NCBI GenBank assembly: GCA_022410635.1
Contig: JAJVDF010000869.1
Coordinates: 1-64,000, forward strand
Source: Tretioscincus oriximinensis
Lineage: Eukaryota > Chordata > Lepidosauria > Squamata > Gymnophthalmidae
Reading direction: 5' to 3'
Length of the DNA stretch: 64,000 bases
Shown: positions 32,957 through 43,537 of the stretch, piece by piece
How the letters are laid out: every line of letters begins with the position of its first letter
How positions within the stretch are numbered: the stretch's first letter is position 1
Notes under the pieces: generated by a model
What the model saw: the letters and a program-made list of their open reading frames with translations, nothing else
Told to the model about the DNA's origin: nothing
Databases searched by the model: none
Made by a program: the position numbers and the translations under genes

Positions 32957-33518
32957 NNNNNNNNNNNNNNNNNNNNNNNNNNNNNNNNNNNNNNNNNNNN
33001 NNNNNNNNNNNNNNNNNNNNNNNNNNNNNNNNNNNNNNNNNNNNNNNNNNNNNNNNNNNNNNNNNNNNNNNNNNNNNNNNNNNNNNNNNNNNNNNNNNNN
33101 NNNNNNNNNNNNNNNNNNNNNNNNNNNNNNNNNNNNNNNNNNNNNNNNNNNNNNNNNNNNNNNNNNNNNNNNNNNNNNNNNNNNNNNNNNNNNNNNNNNN
33201 NNNNNNNNNNNNNNNNNNNNNNNNNNNNNNNNNNNNNNNNNNNNNNNNNNNNNNNNNNNNNNNNNNNNNNNNNNNNNNNNNNNNNNNNNNNNNNNNNNNN
33301 NNNNNNNNNNNNNNNNNNNNNNNNNNNNNNNNNNNNNNNNNNNNNNNNNNNNNNNNNNNNNNNNNNNNNNNNNNNNNNNNNNNNNNNNNNNNNNNNNNNN
33401 NNNNNNNNNNNNNNNNNNNNNNNNNNNNNNNNNNNNNNNNNNNNNNNNNNNNNNNNNNNNNNNNNNNNNNNNNNNNNNNNNNNNNNNNNNNNNNNNNNNN
33501 NNNNNNNNNNNNNNNNNN
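32957..33518. other. Assembly gap (562 Ns)
   Basis: Run of N in the EFR3A 3' UTR. The right flank begins with a 16-base G run (33526-33541), suggesting sequencing failure at a GC-rich stretch. Open frames that appear to cross it are artefacts. Confidence 0.98.
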
Positions 33519-33744
33519 ATCGCTTGGGGGGGGGGGGGGGGCAGCTTGCACCTCACTGTTAAGTTTCAAAGAATGTATTACTTCTGCGAGCCAGTTAATT
33601 TTAAAGCACCAATGAGAGCCAGTGTTGACACTGTTGGGGAACAAGTGGTGTACGTTTTACTGATGCTTAGATATTTTAGTCTGTACTCTCGGTCCAGAGT
33701 TGTTTGACTAAATGTAAGATCACTGTGCCGTCTCACATGTAAGC

Positions 33745-33750
33745 AATAAA
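33745..33750 (+). terminator. EFR3A: Likely EFR3A poly(A) signal (AATAAA)
   Basis: AATAAA in 'aagcaataaaacgaacc', the first canonical signal downstream of the stop that also follows UTR-like sequence. Assigned by position only. Confidence 0.55.
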
Positions 33751-33770
33751 ACGAACCAAATATGTACACA

Positions 33771-34670
33771 GCGGAAGCAAAAGTGTCCTCCTTGCCCTTG
33801 ACCTGGGTATCGGCTGCTTTACCGATGGCTTTGAAACATGAGGGCGCTCCATCGCAGAACAGCCCTTGACCCAAAAAATCCTACAGAGGAAGATTTGGAT
33901 TGGAAAGAGAAGCAGCGGAATTGGAAAACACGAACAAGTTCCAGACCACTGACAAGGGACTGAACAGAAACAGCGGTTTCCTGATGCAGCGCCCAACACC
34001 TCGTGGAGACTCCCTTGGGCTGTTTGTCCTGATACGACCTTACGCTGTTCCAGAAAGTGGGCTATGGATCCTGCTGTTTACATGCCGTTCTGGGCCACGG
34101 CATAACCTGAGTTACCCTGGAATTGTATGTGTACAACGAGCCTGTTAGACCACTTTCTGAAACAGAACAAAGCCAAGTATGAAGTATGTGGCCTCACCTC
34201 CCTTTCTGGTTCCAAGCCGGTATCATTTTACATTACAACCCTCTGACAAGTTTACACTTCCCATCACACACAAAGCCTTGAAGCTACCATGATCCTGAAC
34301 TTGACTCCTCACCACCATGGTCACTGGCATTTCTATTGTTATCATCACCCAAGGCTTAACTATGTAAGTATCCAACAAAAGAAAAATAGGCAGCATGATC
34401 TTCTGTAGAAAAGTCTACATTTACAACATCTGATGCAAAAAGTATAAGAATTTTGCAAGGGGCAATGACCATGGGCCCCAGGAGCATCAGACAAGGTGAG
34501 GAGACCATCAGTCCATGTCCTTCAGTCTTCCTTCCCTTGCCCATGTCTTGGCACTGAATCCACCTTCGTAGGTTTACCAGAAAAAAGCTGGGCATCAGTG
34601 CTACAGGTGGATCCCCCAGCCAATTTCCTGTATGCAGCAAAAATGTTTTCNGTGGGTGGGGCAGTTGGGC
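33771..34670. other. EFR3A-VPS28 intergenic stretch
   Basis: About 900 bp with no coding sequence I recognise and no repeat I can name. It ends where the unclassified repeat at 34675 starts. Confidence 0.5.
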
Positions 34671-34674
34671 ACAG

Positions 34675-35005
34675 ATCAGCTAAAGAGGTTTCCCTGCCAC
34701 AGCTTGTGCAGGCTGAAAGCTGGGGTCTGCAGGGCAGGGCTCCACTCGGGCTGGACAGAAATGGCTGCCCTCTGCTCGGACTACACTTCCCAGCAGGCCC
34801 TAGCACTAGCTGAACTGCAGCTCTGTTTCCCTTTTTTCATATTCTTCCACTGTCAGCTTTGTGAAGCTACTGGGCACCCAAGCTTGNGAAAGCACTGTAG
34901 AAAAGCAGGCAGAAATTCAACGGAGATACACAAAATAGGAATTCTGGCAAGAAGTAGAGGAACAGGAAGCTGGCAGTTTATTATTGTTTATGTCTGGGCC
35001 TCCTG
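34675..35005 (+). repeat. Unclassified dispersed repeat (copy 2)
   Basis: Counterpart of 22070-22400 in the same orientation: 'actacacttcccagcaggcc', 'ctactgggcacccaagcttg', 'gtagaaaagcaggcagaaat', 'aggaagctggcagttta'. Lies just upstream of the VPS28 promoter. Confidence 0.65.
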
Positions 35006-35199
35006 TCCGTGACTTCAATGGGTGTATCAAGGAGGAAACGTTAGCAGGTGTATCTTCCATGAAGGATGCAGCACTGCTGCCCTGCTTTCTTTCTGGTAAC
35101 TACACCCTGGCAATCAGCTTCTGCTGTGAGAGATCCACACCGCCCCTTGCAATCCATCCAAGGCCGGGCTGCAATTGAGTCTCGTTGCTCCTCGGCGGG

Positions 35200-35625
35200 G
35201 TGTTTCCTGTGTCTTGACAAGAGGCTAAAGGAGCCGCTCTAGGAAGTGAAACCGAGAGTTTGTGCGCGCGAGCCAGACAGAGGACGTCTTCTGAGTGACG
35301 TCACTAACGCCCGCTACGAGCCTCCCTAATCGAGTGCCGAGGCAGCCATCGGGGCGGGTGTGAGCGGAGCGCGGCGGCGTTCTTCCTAATTGGGTGAAAG
35401 CAGGGCAGGCCTTGCAGAGGATCTGCCGAGCCCATCGAGCGGAACCGGCCGCCATTTTCCCGGAAGAGTAAAGAGGAGGGACAAAGAAGAAAGCGGGCGG
35501 GCGGACGGAACGAGCAGCGAGGTGAGTCCGGGGTCCGGCGGCTTCGGGACGGGCGAGGCGCCCCCCGGAGACCGGCAGCGGGGGCCCTGTCTGGCCTCCA
35601 AGACCGGATAAAAGGAGGTGGGGCC
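35200..35625 (+). promoter_or_regulatory. VPS28: VPS28 CpG-island promoter
   Basis: CpG dinucleotides are dense here and sparse on either side. It holds a full cAMP-response palindrome TGACGTCA (35296-35303), a YY1-type GCCGCCATTTT (35448-35458) and an ETS-type CCGGAAG (35460-35466) just before the first splice donor. There is no TATA box. This is the usual design for a housekeeping ESCRT gene. The motifs are seen; binding is inference. Confidence 0.8.
35400..35521 (+). other. VPS28: VPS28 noncoding first exon (approximate 5' limit)
   Basis: The donor GAG/GTGAGT follows 35521. The transcription start cannot be placed exactly; the YY1/ETS pair at 35448-35466 suggests initiation close to it. 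The next exon probably starts at 35970 (acceptor ccttacag after a pyrimidine/CA tract), giving about 48 nt of further 5' UTR before the ATG. Confidence 0.55.
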
Positions 35626-35634
35626 TTCCTTGAA

Positions 35635-35850
35635 GGGTAAAGGGCAGACAAGGGAAGTATTTTCTCATTCAGAGGGTCACAGGCCTGTGGAATTGACTTC
35701 CAGAAGAGGTGGGGGTAGCCTAGCAGCCTGGGCAGCTTTAAAAGAGGATTAGGGAAGTTCGTGGAAGCCAAGGGTGGATCTCCTGATCCCGACTCCGGGA
35801 TTCCTGAAGTGCCTTTTGCAAGGAGTCAAAAGACCCTGGGGTAAGAGGAC
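35635..35850 (+). mobile_element. CR1-type LINE fragment in VPS28 intron 1
   Basis: 'gcagacaagggaagtatttt', 'gggcagctttaaaagaggat' and 'ggtggatctcctgatcccga'. Same series as 50780 and 57225. Confidence 0.6.
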
Positions 35851-36017
35851 CTGTTTGCTAACGGGCTGCTTGCTGCACGTCAAGGGTATTTGGGAGGCAG
35901 CAGCAGGCACAGAACCTAAGAATCTTTGGCTGATTCCCCCCCCACACACACACACCGGTTACCTTACAGGGTTTCTGCACGAAGGGGGCCTTGATCCCGC
36001 AGCAGCCTGTGGCAAGG

Positions 36018-39000
36018 ATGTTCCATGGAATCCCAGCAACCGGCCCTGGGATGGGAGGTGAGTCTCTGGGTCCCGCGGTGTCTCTTCCCCGCCCTTCCTG
36101 GCATGATGAGCGCAGAGCAAACGCCAAACCCAAAAGTCAGCTCCAGACTTACCCTTCCAGCACCCCACTCGGGTCAAACTCCTTCCTACTACCCAGCCCC
36201 CCTCTCCATCCAGGCCCCCCAAATCACAGGTGTAAGGGCAGCCAGGTGGCGGTTGGTCAGTGTCGCCATAAGCCCCGCCCATGGAAGTAGGAGCCAGCTT
36301 CACTCCTTCCAAGCCAGGAAAGCCTTGGGGGGGGGGGGGGGGTTTCCAGCGTGCTAGGGGCCACACCCAGTGGTTCCCCAGTGAGCACGCCATGGGGCAG
36401 GCCAAATGGTTCCCCAGCAAGGTGTCTACAGTGTGGGATTCATCAGATTGATATGAAACAATTTGATATAAATATGAATTAAATATCTCAAATATATTGA
36501 ACTAGGAACTGGACCTCTGGAAAATAACAGGCTGAGAGGCAGTTTTATAAGGTAACAGGCACAGAGCTTTTGTATATATTATCTTGAGTAACAGAACTCA
36601 AGAAACAATGGTAAAGGGATGCCTGTTGGCCTATGTGTAAAACTGACCTTTTGTAACTGTCTTGAACTTCCCAGTTAATCTTTCCTTCTCTGCTAAGGTA
36701 TAAACACAGGGATAGCAGAGGCCTGATGGTTAATAAGATAACATGGGNAAAAGACAGTTAAGGCCAGAAAGGTCACAGAACAGTTCAATGAGAATTTATG
36801 GCTGGGAGAGAAGAGATCTCTGGAATGTGNTGTAGTTCACACATGCGCAAAAAGGGTGATGCAGATTCAGTATTTTTCCATTTCTTGTCTAGGTCTTTGT
36901 TTGCCTATGACACGCCTTTTTTCTACATCTCAAACTTCCCTCTCTTTCAAGACACTCCTACTCTAAAACTTTCAAACACGCCTACTTTTTGTAATCAATA
37001 AAAATAATTGTTTGGGAGTCAGAAAGCGGGACTCATGCAAGCCAGCATGGTCCACCTGATGATTTTCCTTGTATTAAGATGATCTCTGTGTGTNTTCTTT
37101 TACACGGTATTCTAGTGGCATGACACACTAAGGTTTATGTAATAAAGAATCTCATTACTACAGGTCACTAAAAAGTAACTAAATTGGAAAATGGGTCACG
37201 AAAGTCAGGAAAAAGTAACTAAATTGGAAAATAGGTCACGAAAATTCCGACAGCCGGGGAAAACGATTGAATTTTTTTGCCCTTTAAAGTCATTCTCGGT
37301 ATAACCTTTTCTTAATGGAGTCGTTTGACGTGACGTAGAAAAGTCACGTGATTCTTCTTCAACACGTGTACGCAAAGTACAATGTGCGCGTTATTACGGT
37401 TATTCAGCGTGACGTCAAAAGGCCACGTGTCGCTAGGTTCTGTGATGGTCTTCTGGTGAAACTAGTCTATAGGGAGCCATTCAAACGCCCTGCAGTAAGG
37501 AGGGGTGGGGTTTCTATTGCAGGAGAAAAGGAAAATGGGTGCAGCTAATCACCAAAAAGTCACTAAATTGACTTTCAGAAATTCTGTAGACACCCTGCCC
37601 AGGCCTGGTTTAGAGACCTGAACTGTATTCCATTGCCTCCGTCCTTTGTGTCAGCATCATATTTGGTGTGATGCTTCTTTCCTTCGCTAATCTTGGTTTT
37701 CTGCCTACATTTTTCCTTTATGTTTTGGTTCTGATTTAGGGCAGGGAAGTAGCACTGAACTGCAGGAGTAAAATGGTGGGACATGTTTTGGAAGATCAGT
37801 AAACTAGGCAGTCTAATGGTTTCCACTTTTTCGTTTCAGCACCAGCTAACAAGCCAGAACTATACGAGGCAAGTAAAGGGTCTCTGTCTTTCAGTATCTT
37901 TTTCTTTCATAGGGACATATGGGGGAGGGGGAATCTACCCAGGCACAAGGGGTGCTTAGAGCACAACAGAAATCCCAAACTTTGCTTCCAGCCACTGGTT
38001 CTTCTGACAATTAGGGTGATCAACCAGTGGACAGGTTGCCACAGAGGTGGTGAGTTTTCGTTCACCAGAAAGCTTTAAGCAAAGGCTGGGAGGCCGTTAT
38101 CTGTCTGGGTTGGTTTAGTGAAACCTATATTGAGCAGGGGGTTGAACTCCCTGATCCTGGAGGTCCCTTCCAATTCCAGGATGTTTTGATTCCTAATCCT
38201 GCTGAGGAAGCTGCATATCTGATCCTCTCAAAAACATTGAAATATTTGCAGAGCGCTCATTCATAAAATCTCTGAAGATTCACCCCATCTGCCTGGCCCT
38301 TCTCCACTTTGGGGCACTGTGTCATGTTTTTGTTAGTTGTCCTGAGACCTTTAGTAATAGGGCATAAGTGCAAATTGGTTTATCATGTGGTGGAGTTAGA
38401 GTGATCCTGAAATCCTGACTGTGTTTCTTGGAGCATAGGCTGCTGGGAGATGCAGNTTCACCCTCTCTTGTCCTTGCAGGAAGTGAAGCTGTACAAGAAT
38501 GCCCGGGAGCGAGAAAAGTGAGTAGCTCTGCCTGTGGGCTCTTGAGATCAGAAAAGGCTTCCGAAGTGCCCTTGGGTGGTTGGGTCTGGTGTTTCAACAG
38601 AGAGATTGGAGTTCAAGGCCCATGGGCCAGCTGTGTAGAGGAGTGAACACCCTCCCCTGCCCTCTGCTTCAGTCAACGTAGCTGTTCAAAAGCAAAGAAA
38701 TTTGCAAATAGATCAATAGATACCACCGCAATGTGGTGGGGAAGATAGAATAGTTGGGGCATAAGTACCAGATTCTTCTTCTTTTGCCCTGGTTGGAGGG
38801 GCCTTCAGTGGCAAGAGGGAACTGCAAGGCCCCCAAGGAACTGAGAGGGAGGGACACGCCCCAAGGGTTCCAGGTTCCCACAGAGTCTCATCCATGTCCT
38901 TCCTGTTTCTGCTGCTGCTGCCTGGGTCATTAGGCGCTTCTCCTCTGCCCCAAACTAGGAGCAGGAGGCAGCTGAGGTGCTTTTTTTCTACAACATTCCT

Positions 39001-42000
39001 TGCATGGCAGCAAAGAACAACTGACCACCTCAGACCACGGCACCCCTCTTGCCGTTGGGTCCTTTTGGTGTCCAAGAGCAGCTTCCTTTGGCATCATGAT
39101 GTCAGTGGCTGCTGCCTGGACACCAAAGCCTCTTGGTCCTCCAGGTCTCCTCCAGTGGCTTTAGTCCTCTTCTTTCTCCCATAACTTTCAGATATGACAA
39201 CATGGCTGAACTGTTTGCGGTAGTGAAGACCATGCAGGCTCTGGAGAAGGCCTACATCAAGGACTGCGTCACCCCCAGCGAGTGAGTGACCCTCAAGCCA
39301 GGGGGAGGGAGGGAGTGACACACACACACACCAGCTACACAGTGGGGCAGAGCTTAACCAGGACCTTTCAGCAGGGAGGTCTGCTGTGGAGAGGGCTTAA
39401 CTTCAGCCAACCCTGCTTTTCAAATGCGAGCAATTGCAAGTCAATTANTAGGCTCCCTTAATGGCCGGGAAGATAGAACAAATGTAAGACTTTGGGCAAC
39501 AAATCGCTTGTAAGCTGCTTTGAGTCCCTTTGGGGGAGAAGGATGGGGTATAAAAAACCAGTTCTTCTTCTATAGGTCCTTCCCCTTCAGGGCTTTGGAG
39601 GGAAATAGGGAGGGGCAAAGGGGAAGAGCTTGGGAGGCTGGGCAGGACTTCCACTCATCCTGCAGGCTGCTTGTGGGTAAGAAAGCCTCCCAAAGCCCCC
39701 CTACAGGGACTGGGAAGCAGAGGCCTATCAGAATGTGCAGTGGCCAGGGCACCAGGAAAAGGGGTGGCCCACAAGTGGTTAAGAGCATTCAGGATAAGAA
39801 CACAGGGCCTGACCTGGGATCCCTGAACTGCAATCCCGATAGGGCTGGGGAAGAATGTTGGGACCTGTAGTTCAGAAATGTCTGGAAGGGCCACCATTTG
39901 GGATTTTATTCTGTTCTCCTGGAGAACCACAAATGGAGCAGCTTTAGAAGTCCAGTCTGGTTCAAGTGTCGGATTTTCCACCCTCGGAAACTGGTATTGG
40001 GGGCAGGAGGAGAAATTTCTGCTCAGACAGGCCCTGTAACTTTCAGTCCTGGTCATTTGGGGTCATATAACTTCCGGCCCTGCCCCCTTTATCCAAAATG
40101 GCCAAAGGTACCAGGAAGTGGGGGAAGGAGAAACTCAGGTATAGGCCCCAGAATCGTTCGGAAAACTCATACATGTACAGGTTTCTCGAGTGGTTTCCNG
40201 CATTGGTTGAGTGGCCTTGGCCTAGTCCCAGTTCTTCAGAGCTCTCTCAGCCTCAAGTACTTCAATGTCTATTGTGAAGTACGGATTTTTCAAAAGGCTA
40301 TGATTTCCTTTGGGGCATAAAATACAGCTCCTTCTCTTCTCCATTCTGGGCTAATCTTCAAAGCTCTCTCAGTCCCATTGTTATTATTAATGTTTATTTA
40401 TATGGCGATAACAGTGTAGCCCCACCTATTTCACATGGTGATGTAAGCCGCTTTGGTTCCTTGGGTTTGAGAAAAGCAGGGTATGAACCCCCTCCCCCTT
40501 TAAGACTGCAGCCATTTTCCCCTGGTGGCTACCAAGGGAGCCNAGTCTTTCTCACGAGGAAGCTGTAGGAGAATCCACTGGTCCCTTCAGCCCATTCTGA
40601 GCCACACCCTGGGACAAAGCTCCGTCCAGAAGGGCCGTTCTCAGCTGTTGCCTTTGACCCCTGTAGGTACACAGCTGCTTGCTCTCGCCTGCTGGTCCAG
40701 TACAAAGCCGCTTTCAAGCAGGTGCAAGGCCTGGAGATCAACTCCATCGACGACTTCTGCCGCAAGTTCCGGGTGAGCAGGCGTGGCTGGGGCACTTGGA
40801 GGGGAAAGNGGCACAAGTAGGGAAGGCAGCCAGTGTTCCCGAAAGCTCCCCCTGACTAGGTTCCTTTTCCCTGGGTGCAGGAAGCTGCAGGCAGAGATCC
40901 AGTCTCAGTCCAGTCTCCGGTTTCTGCCTCCCCTGCCCTGTGGGCGGTAGGATTCTGGGGTAGAAGACGGGGTTTGGTCTGCTTGGTCACTGCTGACTGA
41001 AGTGGAGCCCTGATGAATAAGTCCAGCGACCTGCCTCACCCATAGGCTCATCCATAGGCCAGTATAGACTATGGCAGGCCTCACTAATACGCAGAGGGTA
41101 GGGCATAAGAGGAGCACTGATGAATGGGGCCAGAGCCCACCTAGTCCAGCTTTCTGTGTATCTCAAGCAGGAGGAGAAGGCAAAACCTTTGTTTGCTTTT
41201 GACTCCCTGTTGCTTGAACCCAGAGGCAGGATCAAGGGATGGTTTCATGAATCTTGTATTGAGCAGAGGGTTGGACTCGATGGCCCTGGAGGTCCCTTCC
41301 AACTCTATGATTCTATTCTATGATCTCCCTTGCAGCTCGACTGTCCATTGGCAATGGAGAGGATCAAGGAAGACCGGCCCATCACCATCAAGGATGACAA
41401 AGGCAACCTCAACCGCTGCATTGCAGACATCGTCTCGGTAGGTGGGAGGCTGAGGGGCGGCAACAGGCCTCGGGGTGCGTTTGGGGTGTTGCTGCTGCTT
41501 CTGGGGGCTACAACCCCATTTTCTGCAGGGCCTAAACATTAAAGGTCTCCTATTTTCTGTTCCAGCTCTTTATCACAGTCATGGACAAGCTGCGGTTGGA
41601 AATCCGGGCCATGGATGAGGTGAGATGGACTTGGTGGCTCTTCCGGGATGAAATTCTTGTTTCTGTTGGTATAGCCGGAAGTCATAGAGTCTTTGAATTG
41701 AAAGCGACCTCCCAGGTCCAGGGGTTCAACTCTGTGAAGGATTCACTAAACCACGGGTGGGGAAGCTTTTTTCTGCGAAGGGCCATTTTGATATTTGTAA
41801 AATCACCCGGGGGCCATATCTCCCACTCCAGCCCTCTCACTCCACAAATGGGGCCTGNCATAGCCTACACTGGCATGCAGGTGGCCAAGCCCTATTCAGT
41901 TCAAGACATATAAATAATTTCAAAGTGGCCAAGATATTTGGAGCTTCTTTGACATCAGCTGCTGCCCCTGGGGAGAAGCCAAGAGAGAAATCAATGCAAA

Positions 42001-43178
42001 GCACCTCTTTTCTTCAGATCCAGCCTGACCTTCGGGAATTAATGGAAACCATGAACCGGATGAGCCACCTGCCCCCAGATTTNGAGGGGCGGCAGAAAGT
42101 GAGCCAGTGGTGAGTTTGTGTCTTCAGCCCAACAGAGGCTGGAGCTGATTCTCCAACTCAAATCTCCTGCATGACCCCTTTACCAACTTGCCCCAGGAAG
42201 ATGGTACCTCCCAGACTGATATAAGCCCCGCCCCTGGCAGGTAGCCCCAGTCGTTCTGTCACTTTGTCCAGGAAAGATGTATCTTCCTCAGTGTTGATCA
42301 AATAGCTATTCTTTTATGGAGTCAAAGACTTTTGGAATTTATCTGGGGATATGGCATTGCCATCCACATGCCAGGGAAGGCTGTAGCACGCTCCCCTTGG
42401 GGCCTGCCATAGTCTACACTAATATGAGGATAGCTGGCCAAGAGAGGAGCTCTGCTGAATAGTCACAGCCCATCTACTCCAGTCTTCTGTCTCACTCACT
42501 GGCCCTGGGCGTCTCAAGCAGTAGAAGATAAAACCTTCACCATTTCAAGAATCCTGCCTATTCCAGAGGCAACATCGAGGCAGCCACAACCACTGAGAGA
42601 TTTGGCCTCCGTGAATTTGTCTCATTCTGTCCAGGCTGCTTATCTACCATCACTTTTCTGGAAGTAAATTCCAGGAGTCCTTCTGGGTGGAAAAAGTTTC
42701 ACTTGTCTCTCCCAGTCCTTCTGCCCATCAGCTCCATAGTGACCTGTGGGTTCCAGTGCAGTGTGATCGAGGAATTAATTTGGCTGCTTGGTTGGCATGA
42801 GTCTGGTGCATATTAATGCCAGTCTGATGCAGTGGTCAGAGTGTCAGACTCCTATCTGGAAGTCTCCCTGCTTGATTCTGTCCACCACCACGAAAGCACA
42901 GCTGGGTGACCTTGGGCTCATCAGTTCTTCCAAACTCCCTCAGCCCCACCTGCTTCACAAGGTATCTGTTGTGAAGAGAGGAACTAAAGGTTCTGTAAGC
43001 CGCTTCGACTCCCTCGTGTGTGAGAAAAGCAGGATATAAAAACCCATTCTTCCACTCCAGGTTGCAAACGCTGAGTGCGATGTCGGCGTCTGACGAACTG
43101 GACGATTCTCAGGTCCGGCAGATGCTGTTCGATTTGGAGTCGGCCTACAACGCCTTCAACCGCTTCCTGCACTCGTGA
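36018..43178 (+). CDS. VPS28: VPS28, ESCRT-I subunit (complete, 222 aa)
   Basis: VPS28 is a core subunit of ESCRT-I, which sorts ubiquitinated cargo into multivesicular bodies. Its N-terminal half packs with TSG101 and VPS37; its C-terminal four-helix domain contacts ESCRT-II. Coding exons: 36018-36057, 37840-37868, 38480-38517, 39192-39281, 40667-40772, 41336-41437, 41566-41619, 42018-42109, 43061-43178; total 669 nt. The start MFHGIPAT matches the family start. Landmarks are [40 protein letters not shown] (core) and [40 protein letters not shown] (C-terminal domain). The length is one residue more than human as I recall it, the extra being in the Gly/Pro-rich N-terminus. The intron after 37868 has a GC donor. 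One N at about 42083 falls in a Phe codon. Confidence 0.97.
36430..37130. other. VPS28 intron 2, AT-rich insertion of unknown type
   Basis: AT-rich block with an AATAAA near 36998 and no match to the SINE, CR1 or L2 patterns seen elsewhere here. LTR-like in length and poly(A) signal position, but I cannot define its ends or a duplication. Upstream in the same intron is a 16-base G run (36327-36342). Confidence 0.35.
37165..37575. repeat. ~400-bp block bounded by direct repeats, with three CACGTG boxes and a CRE
   Basis: 'aaaaagtaactaaattggaa' occurs near 37170 and 37208, and a variant 'aaaaagtcactaaattgac' near 37554, all in direct orientation. Between them are CACGTG at 37345, 37363 and 37424 and TGACGTCA at 37410-37417, in locally CpG-rich sequence. 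It could be a transposable element carrying its own promoter, or an intronic regulatory element of VPS28. Confidence 0.55.
37869..37870 (+). promoter_or_regulatory. VPS28: GC splice donor in VPS28
   Basis: The 29-nt exon 37840-37868 ends TACGAG and is followed by gcaagt; the acceptor is ccttgcag before 38480. The join reads …[14 protein letters not shown]…, exactly the family sequence, so the donor is GC. Confidence 0.88.
38040..38195 (+). mobile_element. CR1-type LINE 3' end
   Basis: 'aagctttaagcaaaggctgg', 'ttgagcagggggttgaactc' and 'ctggaggtcccttccaattc'. Short 3' fragment in a VPS28 intron. Confidence 0.75.
38590..38790 (+). mobile_element. tRNA-derived SINE, decayed
   Basis: 'caacagagagattggagttc', 'gtggtggggaagatagaata' and the end 'accagattcttcttctt'. 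The middle of the 3' module is deleted. Confidence 0.65.
39355..39572 (+). mobile_element. tRNA-derived SINE, 5'-truncated
   Basis: 'gcgagcaattgcaagtcaat', 'gtaagctgctttgagtccct' and 'gatggggtataaaaaacca' with a TTC tail. Confidence 0.7.
40190..40500 (+). repeat. Fragmented MIR-like SINE pieces
   Basis: 'ggttgagtggccttggccta' with 'gctctctcagcctcaagtac' (about 40200-40265) and later 'gtaagccgctttggttcctt' with 'agaaaagcagggtatgaacc' (40440-40492). They look like one or two broken copies separated by 'tattattaatgtttatttat'. Confidence 0.5.
41235..41327 (+). mobile_element. CR1 LINE 3' end abutting a VPS28 splice acceptor
   Basis: 'gaatcttgtattgagcagag', 'ggttggactcgatggccctg', 'ctatgattctattctatgat', then the intron's last bases ctcccttgcag and exon 41336. 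The octamer-type tail is diagnostic for CR1. Preceded by the 'ctagtccagctttctgtg' repeat (41100-41220). Confidence 0.85.
42815..43052 (+). mobile_element. MIR-like SINE forming the 3' end of the last VPS28 intron
   Basis: 'gatgcagtggtcagagtgtc', 'agctgggtgaccttgggctc', 'gtaagccgcttcgactccct', 'gcaggatataaaaacccatt', then cttccactccag and exon 43061. The pyrimidine tract of the acceptor falls in what is normally the SINE's TTCTTC tail. Confidence 0.85.
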
Positions 43179-43491
43179 GGCTGCTGTGGAGGCCCCTTCC
43201 CCCCCCCAAGACTTCGGAGGGGTCAAACGTTCTCTCAAGGACTCTGGTGTCTCCTCTTGCACAGAGAGCAGGAAGCCGTTTGCCCACTTCAGGGGCCCGG
43301 TGGCTCATTCCGTGTTGTGTTTCTGTCGGCGTGGGGGAGGGAGGGACAAGGCCCAGGGTGCCCTGTTGCCGCCTCTTGGCAACCGTTGGGATCCAGTGGN
43401 TCAAGGGAACCTGACAGAGAGCTGCTTGTATTTATTTGAGTCTTGGTTTTGCCTTTTAGAGGCAGGGGGACTGACGCTGGTGGGCGAAGCA

Positions 43492-43497
43492 AATAAA
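43492..43497 (+). terminator. VPS28: VPS28 poly(A) signal (AATAAA)
   Basis: AATAAA in 'gcaaataaaatctgagg', 314 bp after the stop, with no earlier candidate in the UTR. Confidence 0.8.
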
Positions 43498-43537
43498 ATC
43501 TGAGGAATCACAAGCTCAGTTCCTGCTCTGGGATTTT

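Larger units (their letters stand above)
31295..33770 (+). other. EFR3A: EFR3A 3' UTR
   Basis: Sequence after the stop is repeat-poor and AT-rich in parts (31740-32360), unlike the repeat-filled introns. The first good AATAAA in the sense strand is at 33745-33750. The UTR would be about 2.45 kb including the N gap. The true length across the gap is unknown. Confidence 0.6.

Noticed and set aside
32798..33874. Long open frames spanning the N run on both strands
   Set aside because: They exist only because Ns are read as unknown residues; the flanks have no coding features.
35225..35771. Minus-strand frames (147 and 155 codons) opposite the VPS28 first exon
   Set aside because: CpG islands lack stops by composition; the amino-acid makeup is that of GC-rich noncoding DNA and no family is recognisable.
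36430..37060. Solo LTR of an endogenous retrovirus
   Set aside because: Length and poly(A) signal are suggestive, but I could not find matching TG/CA ends or a target-site duplication.
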